Shown here piece after piece: positions 7,034 to 16,328 of a stretch of 64,000 bases of DNA. Numbering within the stretch: position 1 is the stretch's first letter; each line of letters starts with the position of its first letter. Made by a program: the position numbers and the translations under genes. Source of the DNA: an uncultured Clostridia bacterium (GTDB lineage: Bacteria > Bacillota > Clostridia > Christensenellales > Borkfalkiaceae); NCBI GenBank assembly GCA_944336975.1, contig CALVLH010000003.1, forward strand, positions 85,809 through 149,808, read 5' to 3'. Under the pieces are notes generated by a model. That model was not told the origin of the DNA and did not search any database. It saw only the letters and a program-made list of their open reading frames with translations.

Positions 7034-8056
7034 ATGTTTCTGAAAGTCATTGAATGGCCGCAAAGCACGCCCGACGTCATCGTCTGGAAATACCCCGTGG
7101 GGAAGGATACCGTTGAGCGCGGATCGTCGCTGACTGTGCGCGAGGGGCAGGCAGCCGTATTTTGCGACAAAGGTCGGATGGCAGACGTGTTTCTTCCCGG
7201 GATGTATAAGCTGGATACCGATACGCTTCCCGTGCTCACGCGCTTGCTTTCCTGGAAATATGCGTTTCAGAAGCCCTTCAAGTCGGATATTTATTTTGTA
7301 AGCACCAACCGTTTTACCAACATGAAATGGGGGACGGCGACGCCGATTATGGTGCGGGATAAGGATTACGGAGCGGTGCGCCTGCGCGCATACGGGACGT
7401 ATTCTTTCCGCGTGGCCGATCCCTATCTTTTCCTCAAAGAGATCACGGGCGCGTGTTCCGCGTTCCGCACGCAGGACATCACCGACTATATCCGCAGTCT
7501 GCTCGTCACGGGGCTGTCGGACGCGGTCGGGGAGAGCGGGATCCCCGTCCTCGATCTTGCGGCAAATCTTCTGGAATTGGGCGACGCGGTGTGCGGATCG
7601 CTGGAAAAGCGGCTGGAACCGACAGGCATCGAGCTGACGGATTTCCGCTTCGAGAGCGTATCGCTGCCTGCCGAATTGGAGAAGGCGATCGACGAGAACG
7701 CGCGGTTGGCGATGATGCGCGGCAATATCGACGTATACACGCAGATGGCGCAGGCGGACGCGATGCGCGAGGCGGCAAAGAATCCCGGAACGCCCGGCTC
7801 CGCGATCGGCGCGGGGCTCGGGCTCGGAATGGGGATGCAGATGGCGCAGGCGTTTTCTTCCGCGCCGTCTGCCGCGCCTGCGGAGGCGAAGAAACCTGCT
7901 TCGGGGCGCGTCTGTGCGTCGTGCGGCGCGGCTGTCGGCGCGAAGGCGAAATTCTGCCCCGAGTGCGGGAAGCCGCTGTCGGCGCATTGTCCCGAATGCG
8001 GCGCCGCCGTCGTTGCGGGGGCGAAATTCTGCCCTGAATGCGGAACAAAACTTTGA
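7034..8056 (+). CDS. SPFH-domain protein with C-terminal double zinc ribbon (YdjI-like)
   Basis: The 340-residue protein starts MFLKVIEWP and contains the region typical of YdjI-type SPFH/band-7 proteins: VWKYPVGKDTVERGSSLTVREGQAAVF at the N-terminus (given in two parts, VWKYP and GSSLTVREGQAAVF) and a domain through about residue 250. An Ala/Gly/Met-rich linker and two CxxC pairs (CASCG/CPECG and CPECG/CPECG) follow, a double zinc ribbon. Such proteins scaffold membrane microdomains. ATG 7034 has AAAGGAGAG just upstream; the open frame further upstream lies before the promoter. It heads an operon with two small membrane genes. Confidence 0.85.
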   Translation: MFLKVIEWPQSTPDVIVWKYPVGKDTVERGSSLTVREGQAAVFCDKGRMADVFLPGMYKLDTDTLPVLTRLLSWKYAFQKPFKSDIYFVSTNRFTNMKWGTATPIMVRDKDYGAVRLRAYGTYSFRVADPYLFLKEITGACSAFRTQDITDYIRSLLVTGLSDAVGESGIPVLDLAANLLELGDAVCGSLEKRLEPTGIELTDFRFESVSLPAELEKAIDENARLAMMRGNIDVYTQMAQADAMREAAKNPGTPGSAIGAGLGLGMGMQMAQAFSSAPSAAPAEAKKPASGRVCASCGAAVGAKAKFCPECGKPLSAHCPECGAAVVAGAKFCPECGTKL

Positions 8057-8068
8057 CGGAGGACTGAT

Positions 8069-8500
8069 ATGACGGCGGAACAGATCGCAATCATCGCTTT
8101 GTCGTCGGCCGTGGTCGCACTCGGCGTTATGGTCATCGCGCTGGCATTGTCGAGAATGCGGCTTCTTCGGCGGATGAAAGCGGACGCGGCTTATGCGGAT
8201 AAGGTGCTTATACGGCACGGCGTGCGTTATTCGGCGGACGACGCGGTGGAAAAGAACGGGGAGATCAACGTTTCCCATGCGGAAGGGGACTTCGTGCTCG
8301 CGCGCGGGGAGACCTATACCGCCGTGCGCGGCGGGAAACTCATGCCCGGCACCTATACCGTGCTTGCGTCGGGCGAAAACGCGCCGACGTTCAAATTGCG
8401 CGTCGGCGGAAGAGTCCGCACTTATGAGCACGGAGACGCTCTCGTGCTCGGCGAAGGCGAAGAGATCTGCGCGGTATCCTGCGCGGTCATTTTGAGGTGA
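8069..8500 (+). CDS. Small single-pass membrane protein, unknown function
   Basis: I do not recognise this 143-residue protein. One N-terminal transmembrane helix (about residues 6-29) is followed by a beta-rich soluble region with repeated short strands (GETYTAVRGGKLMPGTYTVL). The ATG has GGAGG 7 nt upstream and lies 12 bp after the SPFH gene, so the two are probably cotranscribed and may act at the same membrane site. Confidence 0.75.
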   Translation: MTAEQIAIIALSSAVVALGVMVIALALSRMRLLRRMKADAAYADKVLIRHGVRYSADDAVEKNGEINVSHAEGDFVLARGETYTAVRGGKLMPGTYTVLASGENAPTFKLRVGGRVRTYEHGDALVLGEGEEICAVSCAVILR

Positions 8501-8504
8501 AGTT

Positions 8505-8948
8505 ATGAGCAAAAAGTTTATTGTGCGCCTGCTTTCGGCGCTGTCCTTTCTGATCGCGGCAGTCTTTTATCTGCTTTCGGAACTCGTTCCCGAAACGTTC
8601 GGAGGATATAACCTCTCTTGGGCGGTGGCGATCGTCGCGGGCGTGAACGGGCTCGCCTGCCTTTTGGACGGAATTTTCGGCGGGAACACCGTCCTGAAAA
8701 AGCTGAAGGTGTTTGCGGGAACGGTCCTGCTGGTGATCTGCGCCGTCTGCGTCGCCTTTGCGCTGGCGTTGCCCGAAAATCTCATCCTTCCCATCGTCGC
8801 CGTCGTGCTGTGCGCGGGGATCGTGCTCGGCGTGCTCGTGACGGGCGGAAAGAAATGGGACGAAGGCGACAATCAGAAGGTCGGATATAAGACGTACCGC
8901 GAACGCAAAGCGGAAGAAGAAAAGAAAAAACGGGAAGAGGAAGACTGA
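8505..8948 (+). CDS. Small multi-pass membrane protein, unknown function
   Basis: The 147-residue protein has four hydrophobic segments (about 7-26, 35-55, 65-86 and 88-108) and a charged Lys/Glu-rich cytosolic tail ending in EEKKKREEED. It starts 4 bp after the previous gene and is the last of the SPFH operon. No family is recognised. The palindrome CCGCCGCGATCGCGGCGG after the stop could end transcription, although it lacks a T-run. The 286 bp up to the next gene hold only a promoter at the end. Confidence 0.75.
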   Translation: MSKKFIVRLLSALSFLIAAVFYLLSELVPETFGGYNLSWAVAIVAGVNGLACLLDGIFGGNTVLKKLKVFAGTVLLVICAVCVAFALALPENLILPIVAVVLCAGIVLGVLVTGGKKWDEGDNQKVGYKTYRERKAEEEKKKREEED

Positions 8949-9170
8949 TCCGCCGCGATCGCGGCGGCGAAAAAGATCTTGCTTTCATGCGGCGATCCCG
9001 GCAAAGGCGGAAGTCCTTCAGCCGAGATCGCCGTTGTGCTGATATGCGGATAAAAGTCGTCTGAAAGCGAGCGGTATCGCCGCGTTTTCTCCGCTCAAAA
9101 GAGAACGTATACCGTGCGAGCAATTGCGAGGCGGCGGACATGGAAAAATACAGATTGTGCCTTGAAGGCG

Positions 9171-9199
9171 TTGATTTTTTTGTTAAGGTCAGTTATAAT
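9171..9199 (+). promoter_or_regulatory. Promoter of the BspA-like gene
   Basis: TTGATT at 9171-9176, a 17-bp spacer and TATAAT at 9194-9199, 37 bp before the ATG. Confidence 0.8.
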
Positions 9200-9235
9200 A
9201 AATTTACTATATAAAGTGTAGTGTGAGGATCGAAA

Positions 9236-12200
9236 ATGAAAAAGGTTTTGGCAGGGATTCTGAGCGTATTCTTGTGTCTTGGCTTGACGCTGGGGATCTG
9301 CGGTTGCGGCGGGCAGACAGAGAATGCGCAGTTGGACGAGTTCAGACAGATCGTGACCACGATCCGCGGCGGGATCGTGGAAACGGAGGAGCGCGCCTCG
9401 ATACAGCCGCAGAGCATGACGTCGCAAGCGGAGGATGTATTTGCGCTCTTGTCGGAGGCGCCCGATAAAGAAGTTGAGGAAAGCATGAGCTTTTATCAGG
9501 ATGTATTCGATCAGACCTTTCTCATGCCCCTTGTTATCGGTGAGGCGATCGCCCGTTTTTACGGCGCAGAACAGTTTTACGGCGTAAAAGTTAAGTTGAG
9601 CGAGTGGGAGCAGTATTTTGTGACGGAGTCGGAAGGGACCGTCAAGTCGAGTTTTGTGTTCTCCTCGGCAAAAAGTTCATACGGCAAGGAGATGTATATC
9701 TCCATGACGATCGATTATAAGAGTGAAGACGATTATACGTTTTATGCTCTTCAGACGGACGCGTCATTGAGCGACAGCCTGTTTTTATACGGAAACAGCG
9801 ATCGGGAATTTCTGGCGATCTCCTATCGTCCCGCGACGGCGGGGCAGTCCGCCAACCTGTTCGTGCAGTGTAAGGAGAGAGGCAAGATGGGCTATATCGT
9901 GCACGATGAAGAGACGGTGAACAGCTGTTTTGCGCTCGTGCGAGAAGAATTTGAATCGCTTGATCTTGCAAAGATCGCTTCGCTCTCGCAAGAGTGCGAT
10001 TATACCGTACTGCCCGAGCAATTCCAAGAGGTCGCGGAGCCGTATTTCGGCAGCGGGGCTGCCGTCGAACCTGCCGAATGGCAAATGGAAGGGGATATCG
10101 TTTACGGTTTTTCGGGAACGGAAGGGGATAAGGTGCTTACGATCCCTGCCGAAGCGAAGAGGATTTGGTTTCAGTTCTTCCTTCCCGCGACGACCGAAAA
10201 ACTCGTCATCCCGGCGACGATCCGAGAGATCGTCACTACGCAGGATTATCTTGACGGATTGAGCGATCCGGATTATATCCCGTCCGATACGGACGAGCCT
10301 GTCTATGTCACCTGTCCCGTCGAATATTTTTCGATCTTCCTCAACGGAGCGGAAGGGGAAGAAAAGTTCCTGAAAGAAATCGAAGCGGAAAGCGGATCCC
10401 CCGTGTTCACGGTCGAAAATTACTGTCTGTATGGCGCGGACGATATGCTTTTATACGTTCCCGACAACGACGCCATTGCTTCGCTTACGCTTGACGCCGA
10501 TAAGATGACCGAGTGCGCAGACAGGTGCCTTACCTTCGCGACGTTGTCCGGATTGAGAGAAGCGGATATTACCGTCAGGTATGTCGATACGGAAGACGGC
10601 TCTTTTTACATAAAAAATCCGCTGGATGCACTATTATACGCAGAAGAAGGTTCTTCCAAAGAGAGGTCCTTCGATCGCCTTACCGTGCGCGGACTGAGGA
10701 ACAACGACGGGCTCGGGATAGACACGGGGATTGTCCGCAGAGTGGGCACGCTGGAACTTTTCCTGACAGAGACGGAAGAAAATCCGAGTTTTTCCCTGGG
10801 GATCGATTGCGATGCAGAGCAGATCGCGTTCAGCGGCAGTTTAGGTTGGCTGAACGTGCAATACGGCGGCTCTTCCGCGCTTCGCATCCGGCTTCTCGAC
10901 GAACCGACGGAAGTTTCGTTTTGGAATATGCGAGAAGGGCAGGAGATCTTCATTCAGCTGCCCTGGTCGTTTATCGCGTTCGAAAAGGGGGAAAAGTTCA
11001 ACTGCTTCGATATGCTGAAAAATCGCTATCAGGGACTCGGTTGGACGGCAGAATCGCAAGAGTATCTGTTATCCGACGACGGCGTGACTTACACCTTCGA
11101 GTTTGAAGAGCTTTCTGCCGAAGAGAACGATGAGCTTCGCAAAGAAGCGCAATTTCTGAAAGTGGAATATATCTCAGCCGAAGACGATCCCGTTTACGGG
11201 ACGGACTACGCCCGCGTGATCGGATATTGCGGGACGGATGAGGCGATCCGCGTTCCCGAAAGCCTGTTCGGATGCCCCGTATTGGAATTTCATTTGGTGA
11301 CGCATGAAGAATACGGCGTGCCTGCCGTGGAACGCGTCCGCGAACTGTATCTGCCCGATACGTTAAAGTATATTCAGATCACGAACGACGGTCCCGTTGC
11401 GTATTCCTTCGAACGCATCGTCTATGACGGGACGAAAGCGGAATTGGCAGAGCGCATGGAGGGGGAAGACCGCATTTATTCCGTTCTTTTGGACGCCGCA
11501 ATGTGCGTGGAATGTTCGGACGGGAGTTATGAGCGCGGCGAGCACCCTGATAAAGAAGAATATCGCTACCGTTCCGAAGATGGCGTCGATATTGTTCTCC
11601 GCCTTGACTGGATCGCGCAGGCGATCGAGTATGAGGCGACGGTTGACGGCGAAATCTTTTCGGGTCACCATATTTGTTCGGACGGCGCATTGGAGCAATA
11701 TTACTTCTTTTCTTTTCAGGAAGTCTTCTATACCGTCGATGGACTTGTCGAAACAAGTTATTACAAATATCAGATCAAAGTCGTCATCGACCAGACGGTG
11801 TATGCGCAAAATTATATTTATTATGCTCTCGACGTTTCCTTGGAGAAGACGATACAGGAGGGAGAAGACGATCCCGTTGCGGAAGACTGTGAACTTACGC
11901 TTCTTTCTTTTGAGGCGGCAGAGTTTGAGATCGTTCATAACTACCAGGAGTTGGTCGGTTCCGTGGAACCGTCCTGCGATGGGGACGGCTATGAAGAGTA
12001 TCGCTGTACGGGATGCATAGAGACGATGACGATCCGCATCGAGTCGCTCGGACACGATTTGGGCGAGCCGTATGAAGTGGCGGCTACTTGCTCTGAGTAT
12101 GCGCATCAACGCCGCGACTGTCTGAGAAAGGGGTGTACATACTGCGAAGAATACGACTATGACGTCCAGGGCGGTTTTGCCCCGCACGATTTCACCAGCC

Positions 12201-15200
12201 AGACCGTATCGGAGATCATTCCTTCCAATTGTCTGCATCCGGAATTCGTCATCATGATTTGCGACGTTTGCGGAAGAGAGGAGGGCGAATACCGCGGCGA
12301 GATCACGGGCGAGCACGTCTATGACGGCGAGGACGGGCTTTGCAGCGTCTGCCTGCTTCATACCGAGGAATTCGAGCTGGGTTCGTACGAGGACGGTTAT
12401 AAGATCGTAAAATATAAGGGGCGGAACAGCACGTCCTGTACGATCCCTTCGCAGATCGGCGGTCAGAAGATCCTGGCTGTCGAGGAGAACGCGTTCGAGG
12501 CCTCCGAAAATTCGATCAGACGGTTGAGTTTCGGGTATAATCTGAAGAGCGGGTTGGAGATCGCCCTTCGGCATCTTACGGCGTTATATTCGATCAGCGG
12601 ATCGTCGCCTGCATATAATACCTCTTACGGAATATTGTACAACGCGGATTTTTCGAACATATTGTTTGTTCCCGTGAGGATCGAAGGGGCGTTGACGTTG
12701 AATGAGAACCTGACGAGTATTCCCGAGTCGGCTTTTGCCGCCAAGACGTTCCTCGGGAGCGACATTCCCAATTCGATCAGTTCGATCGTTCTGCCCGCGG
12801 GGATAACCGAGATCGGCGACAATGCGTTCAAAGGATGCGTCAATCTGCAGTCGGTCGAGATCCGCGGCAGCGGCGTGACGATCGGTCGGAATTCTTTTAA
12901 CGGTTGTACCTCGTTGGAGCAGGTGACGGCGGGGGGCATCGTCAGCATCGGGGAAGGTTGTTTTTCGGGATGTACCGCTTTGGAAACGTTCCCCTTCGGA
13001 GCGATTTTGCAAAGCATCGAGTACGGGGCGTTCAGAAACAGCGGACTGCGCAGCGTCGCTTTGCCGGCGACGGTCACTTCGGTGGGGGAAATGGCATTTG
13101 ATTATCTGAATCTGGACGAGCTTACCGTTGCGTCGGGCAATCCCGCTTATACCGCGGAAGGCGGCGTCTTGTACAATGCGGAAAAGACGACGATCGTCGG
13201 TGTTGCCGGCGGGGCAACGCATATCTATATTCCCGATACAATCAAAGATTTCGGTCGGCTTTCGCTGGCGTATCTGAGTAAAGTCGAATTCCTCAGCGTG
13301 CCGTATATGGACGCGGCGAGCAGTTCCTCGTTGACTACCGACGCAATGAATCTGAACGAGATCTTCGGGGGCAACGGCAGCAATCATCTCGTTCCCGCCT
13401 CCTTGAAGCGTGTGGAAGTGCGGGGCGGCGGCGTCGATCAATATGCCTTCTCCGGTTGTTCGAATATCGAAGAGATCGTCCTTTTCGAAGGCGTAACCTT
13501 CATCGGAGTGAGCGCCTTCGTCTCCTGCAGCGGGTTGACAGAACTGATCATACCTTCCAGCGTGGCTTCGATCGGGACGACGGCTTTTAGCGGTTGCACC
13601 GGGTTGAAAACGCTCTCCATTCCCGTCGTGGGCGAGGTGGGCGAAAACACGGCTGTGTTCAAAGATATGATTCATTACAGTCAGGATTGCAGCTCGCTTA
13701 CCGTCATATTTACGGGGGAAACGATCGGAGAAAACGCCTTTTTGAACTGTAATGTAACATCATATGTCTTGCAGGAAGGGCTTCGCGTGATCGGCGACCA
13801 TGCATTCGAGTGGACGCAAGCCACGCAGATCGCTTTTCCCTCCACGCTCGAAGCGATCGGCGAAAGCGCTTTTGCAAACGGCTCGTTGCAGAGCGCGGAT
13901 CTTCCCGCGTCTGTCAAAACAATCGGAGAGAGCGCGTTTTACGATTGTCCTCTGACGCAACTGACGTTGCGGGAAGGGTTGCAGGAGATCGGAGCCAACG
14001 CCTTTTCATGTACGGATATTTCCGATGTGACGTTCCCGAACAGCTTGGTGCGGATCGGCGAAAAAGCCTTTTATTCGTGCGAAGAGCTGAAAAGCGTGGT
14101 GTTCGGAAGCGGATTGCAGTCGATCGCGGATCATGCGTTTAATAATTGCATCGGCATCAAAGGAATCGTTTTGCCCGACAGTGTGGAGACGGTCGGGGCA
14201 TACGCATTCGGCTGTATGCTGACTTCGCTTGATCTCGGCAACGGCGTGCGCGAGATCGGACAGGAAGCATTCTGCGGATATTTGGAGACATTGGAGATCC
14301 CGACATCGCTGCAATCTTTTGCCAACGTGTTCACATCGGTCTCTTCCGTCGACACGCTCATCCTTCCTTCGTTTTCGGAAGGGAAGGTGCTCGGGATCGT
14401 GCCGATCGAAGCGTTCTTGCCCGAGTATGCGCTCGCTACGGTAAAAACGCTGATCGTTTCGGGCGGAAACATCGGTACGGAATTTTCTGTTTGCGAAAGT
14501 CTGACCTCTCTTACATTGGAAAATATGACTTCTGTCGGCGACGGTGCGTTCCAAGGCTTGCCTGCGTTGAAAGAAATACGGCTGGAAAGCGGGACCGTCG
14601 GCGACGGGGCGTTCCAGGATCTGCCTACGTTGGAAGAAATATGGCTGAAAGGCGGGACCGTCGGCGACGGTGCGTTCAGAAATTCGGCGTTGTATAAGGC
14701 TTATCTGGACGTCGAGCAGATCGGCAGCGAGGCGTTCCGCGCCTGCGAAAGCCTGTCAAACGTCGATTTCGGCGCAAGGATCGTTTCGGTAGGGGCGGAT
14801 GCGTTTGCAGACTGCACGCCGACGTCTTTGTTGGATGAATTATTCGTCCTGAATATTCATGACATTTCCTCGTGGTGCGCTGTCGATTTTGCCAACGGAT
14901 ATGCCAATCCTCTCACGATAAGTTCTATCAATTTTGCGATCGACGGCGTGAAGACGGAGGAGATCGTCATTCCCGCAGAGGTCGAGATCATTAAGCCTTA
15001 CGCCTTTTTCGGCGCTCAGCACGGACTCAGCTTCCGTCTGAGCGAAGGCGTTACGGAGATCGGGACTTCGGCATTCGAATCCAGCTTTGTGATCTCCGTC
15101 GAGCTGCCTGCGAGCGTGACAAAGATCGGGGATCGCGCTTTCTATGGAGCAGGTCTGTTGAGTACATATCTCGGCGGCAGCGGCGTACAGTACATCGGAG

Positions 15201-15682
15201 ACGACGCGTTCAACGGCACGGCAGTGCGTTTGGGCAGTATCGAGATCCCGAAAAATCTCGTTTCCATCGGAGCCAGAGCGTTTGTGGGGTTTAACTGGCA
15301 GAGCGTGGTGTTGCCCGACAGCGTGGTTTTCGTCGGGGAGCAGGCGTTCTATTATAATACAAATCTCACGTATGTCCATCTCGGAAAGGGAATCACCTCC
15401 GTTTCCCAAGGGGCGTTCATGAGTTGCGAAAAACTTGAACGGGTGGTCATTGCAGGAAAGCTCGATCAGATCGGCGACGACGCGTTCGCCGTTCCGAGAT
15501 TGCGCGAGTTTTTCTATGGCGGAACGAAGACGCAGTGGTTCGACGTGCGAAAAGGTACGGGAAACAATTCTCTCGGGCAGGCGGAGATCTATTATTATGT
15601 CGAAAATGAGATCGACTTGCCCTGGGACGGCGGAAAATATTGGCATTTCGCAGAGGACGGCGTCACGGTAGAGATCTGGTAA
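9236..15682 (+). CDS. Giant BspA-like leucine-rich-repeat lipoprotein (2148 aa)
   Basis: An N-terminal signal peptide ends in a lipobox-like ICG-C24, so the protein should be secreted and lipid-anchored. Residues 25 to about 900 form a unique region I do not recognise. Residues of about 900-1040 hold GH...C..C repeats (DVCGREEG, CSVCLL) common in Clostridia surface proteins. From about 1045 to 2110 there are many LRR_5/BspA repeats of the form IG-x-AF-x-GC-x-x-L-x-x-V-x-L. No LPXTG or other sorting signal is seen at the C-terminus. BspA-like proteins usually act in adhesion or host interaction. GAGG stands 7 nt before the ATG. It is the only gene in its transcription unit and by far the longest in the window. 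Confidence 0.9.
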   Translation: MKKVLAGILSVFLCLGLTLGICGCGGQTENAQLDEFRQIVTTIRGGIVETEERASIQPQSMTSQAEDVFALLSEAPDKEVEESMSFYQDVFDQTFLMPLVIGEAIARFYGAEQFYGVKVKLSEWEQYFVTESEGTVKSSFVFSSAKSSYGKEMYISMTIDYKSEDDYTFYALQTDASLSDSLFLYGNSDREFLAISYRPATAGQSANLFVQCKERGKMGYIVHDEETVNSCFALVREEFESLDLAKIASLSQECDYTVLPEQFQEVAEPYFGSGAAVEPAEWQMEGDIVYGFSGTEGDKVLTIPAEAKRIWFQFFLPATTEKLVIPATIREIVTTQDYLDGLSDPDYIPSDTDEPVYVTCPVEYFSIFLNGAEGEEKFLKEIEAESGSPVFTVENYCLYGADDMLLYVPDNDAIASLTLDADKMTECADRCLTFATLSGLREADITVRYVDTEDGSFYIKNPLDALLYAEEGSSKERSFDRLTVRGLRNNDGLGIDTGIVRRVGTLELFLTETEENPSFSLGIDCDAEQIAFSGSLGWLNVQYGGSSALRIRLLDEPTEVSFWNMREGQEIFIQLPWSFIAFEKGEKFNCFDMLKNRYQGLGWTAESQEYLLSDDGVTYTFEFEELSAEENDELRKEAQFLKVEYISAEDDPVYGTDYARVIGYCGTDEAIRVPESLFGCPVLEFHLVTHEEYGVPAVERVRELYLPDTLKYIQITNDGPVAYSFERIVYDGTKAELAERMEGEDRIYSVLLDAAMCVECSDGSYERGEHPDKEEYRYRSEDGVDIVLRLDWIAQAIEYEATVDGEIFSGHHICSDGALEQYYFFSFQEVFYTVDGLVETSYYKYQIKVVIDQTVYAQNYIYYALDVSLEKTIQEGEDDPVAEDCELTLLSFEAAEFEIVHNYQELVGSVEPSCDGDGYEEYRCTGCIETMTIRIESLGHDLGEPYEVAATCSEYAHQRRDCLRKGCTYCEEYDYDVQGGFAPHDFTSQTVSEIIPSNCLHPEFVIMICDVCGREEGEYRGEITGEHVYDGEDGLCSVCLLHTEEFELGSYEDGYKIVKYKGRNSTSCTIPSQIGGQKILAVEENAFEASENSIRRLSFGYNLKSGLEIALRHLTALYSISGSSPAYNTSYGILYNADFSNILFVPVRIEGALTLNENLTSIPESAFAAKTFLGSDIPNSISSIVLPAGITEIGDNAFKGCVNLQSVEIRGSGVTIGRNSFNGCTSLEQVTAGGIVSIGEGCFSGCTALETFPFGAILQSIEYGAFRNSGLRSVALPATVTSVGEMAFDYLNLDELTVASGNPAYTAEGGVLYNAEKTTIVGVAGGATHIYIPDTIKDFGRLSLAYLSKVEFLSVPYMDAASSSSLTTDAMNLNEIFGGNGSNHLVPASLKRVEVRGGGVDQYAFSGCSNIEEIVLFEGVTFIGVSAFVSCSGLTELIIPSSVASIGTTAFSGCTGLKTLSIPVVGEVGENTAVFKDMIHYSQDCSSLTVIFTGETIGENAFLNCNVTSYVLQEGLRVIGDHAFEWTQATQIAFPSTLEAIGESAFANGSLQSADLPASVKTIGESAFYDCPLTQLTLREGLQEIGANAFSCTDISDVTFPNSLVRIGEKAFYSCEELKSVVFGSGLQSIADHAFNNCIGIKGIVLPDSVETVGAYAFGCMLTSLDLGNGVREIGQEAFCGYLETLEIPTSLQSFANVFTSVSSVDTLILPSFSEGKVLGIVPIEAFLPEYALATVKTLIVSGGNIGTEFSVCESLTSLTLENMTSVGDGAFQGLPALKEIRLESGTVGDGAFQDLPTLEEIWLKGGTVGDGAFRNSALYKAYLDVEQIGSEAFRACESLSNVDFGARIVSVGADAFADCTPTSLLDELFVLNIHDISSWCAVDFANGYANPLTISSINFAIDGVKTEEIVIPAEVEIIKPYAFFGAQHGLSFRLSEGVTEIGTSAFESSFVISVELPASVTKIGDRAFYGAGLLSTYLGGSGVQYIGDDAFNGTAVRLGSIEIPKNLVSIGARAFVGFNWQSVVLPDSVVFVGEQAFYYNTNLTYVHLGKGITSVSQGAFMSCEKLERVVIAGKLDQIGDDAFAVPRLREFFYGGTKTQWFDVRKGTGNNSLGQAEIYYYVENEIDLPWDGGKYWHFAEDGVTVEIW
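14534..14679 (+). repeat. 63-bp tandem repeat inside the LRR region
   Basis: The motif GTCGGCGACGGNGCGTTC starts at 14534, 14597 and 14660, exactly 63 bp (21 codons) apart, encoding three VGDGAFQ-type repeats that are nearly identical at DNA level, unlike the diverged rest of the LRR array. This points to recent duplication. Confidence 0.8.
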
Positions 15683-15702
15683 CAGGCAGTTTGCCTTGAT
15701 CG

Positions 15703-15739
15703 GGCGATCTCATCGCGATCTCATGCCGATGAGATCGCC
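15703..15739. other. Long hairpin after the BspA-like gene
   Basis: A 13-bp perfect stem GGCGATCTCATCG/CGATGAGATCGCC around an 11-nt loop, not followed by a T-run. It may protect the 3' end of the transcript. Confidence 0.5.
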
Positions 15740-15770
15740 GAGCAAAAAATAAATCGCAGAAATTCGACGG

Positions 15771-15794
15771 ACCGCTCCGAAAGGGGCGGTTTTG
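15771..15794 (+). terminator. Rho-independent terminator of the BspA-like gene
   Basis: ACCGCTCC-GAAA-GGGGCGGT followed by TTTGTC. Confidence 0.75.
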
Positions 15795-15936
15795 TCATAA
15801 ACGAAGAGGGACAAAAATATAGGTCATGCGAACGACGATAAGTTGCGCCTGTCTGCGCGCTCGCCTGTCCGCGCCGTCGGACGAAAGCTTTTGCCGTCGG
15901 ATGTGCGCGCATCGGGGGAAAGGCGTTTGGCAAGGA

Positions 15937-15965
15937 TTGACACGGGAGCAATATTATAGTAAAAT
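15937..15965 (+). promoter_or_regulatory. Promoter of the dinB transcription unit
   Basis: TTGACA at 15937-15942, a 17-bp spacer and TAAAAT at 15960-15965. The start of transcription would be near 15972, leaving a leader of about 78 nt. No LexA-type box was recognised by eye. Confidence 0.75.
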
Positions 15966-16049
15966 GGAGAAAATCGGAAAGAGAGCTTTTGATTTTTCCG
16001 AACTGCGCCCCTGCGGGATAAGCGGGGCAAAATTCCGCAAGATATTGGC

Positions 16050-16328
16050 ATGGAGTATGAAAAACGCTATGTCGGAATGCAGGTGCGCTTCGACGAATCG
16101 GGAAAGATGACTCCGCTCGCCGTCTTGTGGGAGGACGGGCGCACGATCCCCGTCGACCGCGTGATCTCCTTCGGGCGCGCGGCGGCGCGCGTCGGGAGCG
16201 TGATGCCCGTGCGCTACGTCTGCATGATCGGCGGGCGGGAGCGCGAACTTTACTATGAATCGGCGTGCCGACGATGGTTTGTGGAGATGAAACGACGTGA
16301 GGACGATCCTGCACAGCGATCTGAATAA
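16050..16328 (+). CDS. Small conserved-looking protein upstream of dinB
   Basis: The 92-residue protein has no recognised family. It looks beta-rich (GMQVRFDESGKMTPLAVLW, then DRVISFGRA) and ends in a basic/acidic tail. Its last 32 bp overlap the start of dinB in another frame, so the two are translationally coupled and probably functionally linked. The ATG at 16050 has only a weak ribosome binding site; ATG 16077 is an alternative start. Codon use resembles the neighbours. Confidence 0.65.
   Translation: MEYEKRYVGMQVRFDESGKMTPLAVLWEDGRTIPVDRVISFGRAAARVGSVMPVRYVCMIGGRERELYYESACRRWFVEMKRREDDPAQRSE

Noticed and set aside
11363-13675. Minus-strand frames opposite the BspA-like gene
   Set aside because: No start signals or domains; the plus-strand LRR coding is unambiguous.
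9236-15682. The LRR repeats considered as a CRISPR-like or tandem DNA array
   Set aside because: Spacing follows codons and degenerate protein repeats; there are no constant repeats with unique spacers. No CRISPR array was seen anywhere in the window.
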